This document shows, in pieces, positions 28,739 through 31,120 of a DNA stretch of 31,120 nucleotides; the stretch's first letter is position 1; every line of letters starts with the position of its first letter. A program made the translations under genes and the position numbers. The DNA is from a virus, in IMG/VR virus record IMGVR_UViG_3300025697_000096, positions 1-31,120 of that record; one strand, 5' to 3'. The notes beneath the pieces are model-generated. The model ran no database searches and was not told the DNA's origin. It saw nothing but the letters and a program-made list of their open reading frames with translations.

Positions 28739-29011
28739 CTACTGCTCCTTCATTGCATGGGTCAATATTATTGCAACGTTTTTTTCAATCGTCCGCAATT
28801 TGTCGCGGATATAATTACGGTCTACTTGTGATTTGCCGATAGCAATTTCAACAGCCCGCAGACGTTTATTCATTCCAAAACCAACAGCCCCCGAGATACC
28901 GACAAAGAGAGTGAACAATGAAACGACTATACGCGTTGTCATTGTGCATCGTGCGCGTCTTGAATCGCATTCGTTAGAACTAATCGCTGTCATGGGTTTT
29001 CTACCTTTCAC
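28739..29011 (-). CDS. Small single-pass membrane protein in the tail cluster
   Basis: This is a 90-residue protein starting at GTG (29011) with AAGAGG upstream; the ATG at 28993 is the alternative. A transmembrane helix (IVVSLFTLFVGISGAVGFGM) follows a short polar N-terminus. A charged coiled coil (RAVEIAIGKSQVDRNYIRDK) completes the protein. The layout is like small phage XhlA-type or holin-like proteins. A membrane protein between minor tail and terminator genes is not usual. Confidence 0.6.
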   Translation of the reverse strand: MKGRKPMTAISSNECDSRRARCTMTTRIVVSLFTLFVGISGAVGFGMNKRLRAVEIAIGKSQVDRNYIRDKLRTIEKNVAIILTHAMKEQ

Positions 29012-29029
29012 TGGGTTTCCTCTTATGCT

Positions 29030-29611
29030 TTAACGTTTTTCAAGGAATGCCGCTTTCGCCGCCTTCCGTTCGTAATGCAATTCAACGCGCTGCTTAAGTC
29101 GTTTGGCCAAAAATTCATCGCCCTGACGTATGAGCGATTCCAGTTGTCCGCTTTCAAGAACAACCTGCGTAATGCTTTCCGTTTTCAATTCGCGAAGCGG
29201 GAGTCTTTCGCTTGTTTTTCTCACAAATGCTCCCCTATGACCCGTGGGCATTGTCGCAATAAACGCGTGTCTATGAAGTTTCTTCTTCTTGCCGCGTCCA
29301 ATTATTACGCCAACCTCATTCTGCTTCATGTGCTTATTATGGCTGATCGGCCAACCGAACCGCCCGCCAGTTATTCTCCCGGTCAATCTGGTTCGCCTGG
29401 CTTTTTTGATCCACATGCGGCGCCTGATTTGTTTTTGCTTTAAGCCGATCTTTTTTGCCGCCAGCTTCGTAATCAAGCTTCTAAGCTTTTTTAACGTATC
29501 GTTTAACGCCGCGCCCGTGATAACGTCCAAGTCTCTCGGGTCAAGTAATTTCTCCAGTTCTGCAAGTTCGCCTTTATCAATTTCAATTTCTAAGAATTGT
29601 GCTTGTGACAT
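29030..29611 (-). CDS. Minor tail protein Z / HK97 gp10-like
   Basis: This is a 193-residue basic protein beginning MSQAQFLEIEIDKGEL; its ATG (29611) overlaps the upstream stop as TAATG. A basic middle (IKKARRTRLTGRITGG) and the segment HAFIATMPTGHRGAFVRKTSERLPLRELK follow. In this family an A-x-M-x-x-GH-x-G-x-F-x-R block precedes RLPI-x-E. These proteins sit at the head-tail neck or act in tail completion. Confidence 0.78.
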   Translation of the reverse strand: MSQAQFLEIEIDKGELAELEKLLDPRDLDVITGAALNDTLKKLRSLITKLAAKKIGLKQKQIRRRMWIKKARRTRLTGRITGGRFGWPISHNKHMKQNEVGVIIGRGKKKKLHRHAFIATMPTGHRGAFVRKTSERLPLRELKTESITQVVLESGQLESLIRQGDEFLAKRLKQRVELHYERKAAKAAFLEKR

Positions 29612-29871
29612 TATCTGCACTCCAATAACATCATACCTTCATCCTGCCATAGTATCCGGTTTATTTGCACTAATACAGGTCCGGCGCCTATGCGCTTTTC
29701 AAGTAATAGCTGATCGCCGCCCGTGTCTACTTCGGCAGACGACACGCCCGGATATTCTCCGCTGTCTGAGTTGGAAACCCACACTTGGATAATATCAGTC
29801 ATCTCGCGACCATTCTCGGCTTGTATGAAAGCCGGGTTACGGTCGATGACTGCTTTGATATCTCTTGCCAT
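29611..29871 (-). CDS. Small structural protein, possible head-tail stopper
   Basis: This is an 86-residue beta-rich protein (MARDIKAVIDRNPAFIQAEN, then VQINRILWQDEGMMLLECR). It is in the position of a head-closure or stopper protein, between the connector-like gene and the gp10-like gene. The sequence gives no family. It is coupled to both neighbours by one-base to three-base overlaps. Confidence 0.55.
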   Translation of the reverse strand: MARDIKAVIDRNPAFIQAENGREMTDIIQVWVSNSDSGEYPGVSSAEVDTGGDQLLLEKRIGAGPVLVQINRILWQDEGMMLLECR

Positions 29872-30368
29872 TACAATTTAACTTCCGTCAGTTTGTCTTT
29901 GATGACGTCTGCAATTACAACCTTGTCAAGTTCCGATTGCGGCGGAGTGTCTCTGTGCTCGTTGATCACTATCGAAAGACTGCTTATTTTAGCAGTCAGT
30001 GAGTTTTTGTGCGCCGTCCATTCTACCGCAGACAAGGTTCCAGCGCGATACATTGCGGCCTTAGTGTTGTTTTCTCTCCGTTGCTTTTCGCGCAACAGCA
30101 TCAAACAATTCACGCGCTTGCTCCATGTGTCATACTTTGCCGGTATAATTACCTTGTCCGCAAAAACACAAGCATCCAGGTCAATCGCCGCTAATTCTGC
30201 TTCCGGCGGAGTGAATTTCCTACCGCCAAGAGACGCAAGCACCGACATTGCATTCTCTGACTCGCCTTCGCCAAGCTTTTTTAAAACAAGGAAATCGTAT
30301 GCTTCCTTCTGCCCCCACTCCGTCACATCCGCAGGATATCTGATTTCTTTTGCCATTAACTCAGTCAT
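29871..30368 (-). CDS. Possible head-tail connector protein
   Basis: The frame is open to 30533, but the ATG at 30368 has AAAGGTAATATC upstream and avoids most of the overlap with the previous gene. The 165-residue product is helical and charged (LREKQRRENNTKAAMYRAGT, DKVVIADVIKDKLTEV). Its place before the neck genes suggests a connector or another neck protein. No motif confirms this. Confidence 0.5.
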   Translation of the reverse strand: MTELMAKEIRYPADVTEWGQKEAYDFLVLKKLGEGESENAMSVLASLGGRKFTPPEAELAAIDLDACVFADKVIIPAKYDTWSKRVNCLMLLREKQRRENNTKAAMYRAGTLSAVEWTAHKNSLTAKISSLSIVINEHRDTPPQSELDKVVIADVIKDKLTEVKL

Positions 30369-30405
30369 GATATTACCTTTTATTCCTTTTTGTCTGCGCG
30401 GTCTA

Positions 30406-31120
30406 TCAGGCCTCATTGATATTGTAATTTCTTGCCCATCCAGATACTGCCTGTGTGCCAGTAGCGTCTCGACTATAACAACATTGTAAATAACGCCTTG
30501 CCGTTGTTGCTCCGGTATAACTGAGCGTGTCAACTATTGTCGTGCGCTCACTATCTGAGTATATTATGCACTGAACGGCTGTTCCTACGCGCGTTATCGT
30601 TAAATAATATGTCGTGTCTTCAACTGGCGAGGTGTAAGTGTCAGAGTTGCCGCCGATATCCCCTATGACTATCTGAGGGGTTGCGCCGCCACCTGGGTAA
30701 AAATAACAACGTGCGCCGTTCGCCATGTCTTGATAACTGCCGCGTGTATCAGAAATTGACCATAAACCATATACGGGATTTAATGTCGGAGCGCCATCGG
30801 TAACTTGGAACTCAAATTCATGCGTAATGTCATCAAAATGGCTCGCGCCGTAGTCTTTATATACGTAAGCGTCCGTCCCTCTTGTAAGGTCCGTAACTGT
30901 GACGGTAGATGATGTCACCGAAATCATGGTATTTGGATCAACTTCGGTAAATGTCGTTAAATCTTCAAACGTTGTTCCCGCAGTTGTCGTTGCCGCTGCC
31001 GTGGTTGTTGCCGCAACGGTTGTCGTTACTTCTGTCGTGGTTGGTTCTGCTGTCGTTGTTGGCTCAAGCGTTGTCGTGGGTTCAAGCGTTGTCGTGGGTT
31101 CAAGCGTTGTCGTGGGTTCA
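30406..31120 (-). CDS. PTTT-repeat protein with lectin-like domain, 5' end beyond window
   Basis: The frame is open from the stop at 30406 to the right edge, so the start is outside. The visible N-terminal part is a Thr-rich stalk (EPTTTL repeated, then EPTTTAEPTTTEVTTT and variants). It is followed by about 175 residues with a beta-sandwich look (FDDITHEFEFQVTDG, QIVIGDIGG, TYYLTITRVG, WARNYNIN), as in concanavalin-like carbohydrate-binding folds. It lies before the neck genes and could be a head fibre or decoration protein. It shares its repeat chemistry with the mucin-like protein at 22239-23522. Confidence 0.75.
   Translation of the reverse strand, partial: EPTTTLEPTTTLEPTTTLEPTTTAEPTTTEVTTTVAATTTAAATTTAGTTFEDLTTFTEVDPNTMISVTSSTVTVTDLTRGTDAYVYKDYGASHFDDITHEFEFQVTDGAPTLNPVYGLWSISDTRGSYQDMANGARCYFYPGGGATPQIVIGDIGGNSDTYTSPVEDTTYYLTITRVGTAVQCIIYSDSERTTIVDTLSYTGATTARRYLQCCYSRDATGTQAVSGWARNYNINEA
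31065..31118 (-). repeat. Three identical 18-bp repeats encoding EPTTTL
   Basis: The unit CAAGCGTTGTCGTGGGTT (plus strand) occurs three times without a mismatch and continues to the window edge. Unlike the 51-bp array in the other mucin-like gene, the copies are identical in DNA, which suggests a recent expansion. Confidence 0.85.

Overview
The window is a fragment of a tailed bacteriophage genome, most likely a siphovirus. Every supported gene lies on the minus strand, so the genome reads from base 31120 down to base 1. The evidence for a phage is the tail order (minor tail Z-like, terminator-like, tail tube, a G/GT chaperone pair with a -1 frameshift, tape measure), many small tightly packed genes with ATGA or TAATG overlaps, and phage DNA-metabolism genes (RusA, ATP-dependent ligase, cytosine methyltransferase, replication initiator). 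Purine-rich Shine-Dalgarno sites (GAGGGG, AGGAGG) and sigma70-like promoters point to a bacterial host, but nothing identifies it. Terminase, portal and capsid genes presumably lie beyond the right edge. I see no integrase, lysis gene, tRNA or CRISPR array.

Layout in reading order. (1) 31120-23522: connector and tail genes. A Thr-rich (PTTT repeat) protein with a lectin-like C-terminal domain enters from the right edge. (2) 23644-22239: a 40-residue protein, then a 427-residue mucin-like protein. The latter has the same head, a long TTT-repeat stalk, a Cys-rich octapeptide array, a second TTT stalk and a Cys-rich tip. (3) 22230-13076: a cassette behind a near-consensus promoter. It encodes a radical SAM/SPASM enzyme, a two-domain glycosyltransferase whose second half resembles animal polypeptide GalNAc-transferases, a lipoprotein, a GT-A glycosyltransferase, a TOD1/MUCI70 (DUF616)-like glycosyltransferase, an FkbM-like methyltransferase and a methyltransferase-GT-B fusion. 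(4) 12607-10018: a membrane lipoprotein, a duplicated terminator-promoter module bracketing a probable small RNA, a ligase, a Zn-ribbon membrane protein and an Xre-type repressor. (5) 9917-1: small Zn-finger and coiled-coil proteins, an RDF/ssDNA-binding-like protein, a winged-helix protein, a replication initiator with internal iteron-like repeats, RusA and Dcm. An alternative-frame ORF lies inside dcm, and a partial gene leaves the left edge.

Main inference: a phage-encoded mucin-type system. The Thr/Pro/Gly repeat proteins would be acceptors for a GALNT-like transferase, the other transferases would extend the glycans, and methyltransferases might cap them. The radical SAM enzyme could modify the Cys-rich repeats. 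The domain resemblances and gene order are visible in the sequence. The enzyme-substrate links are inference.
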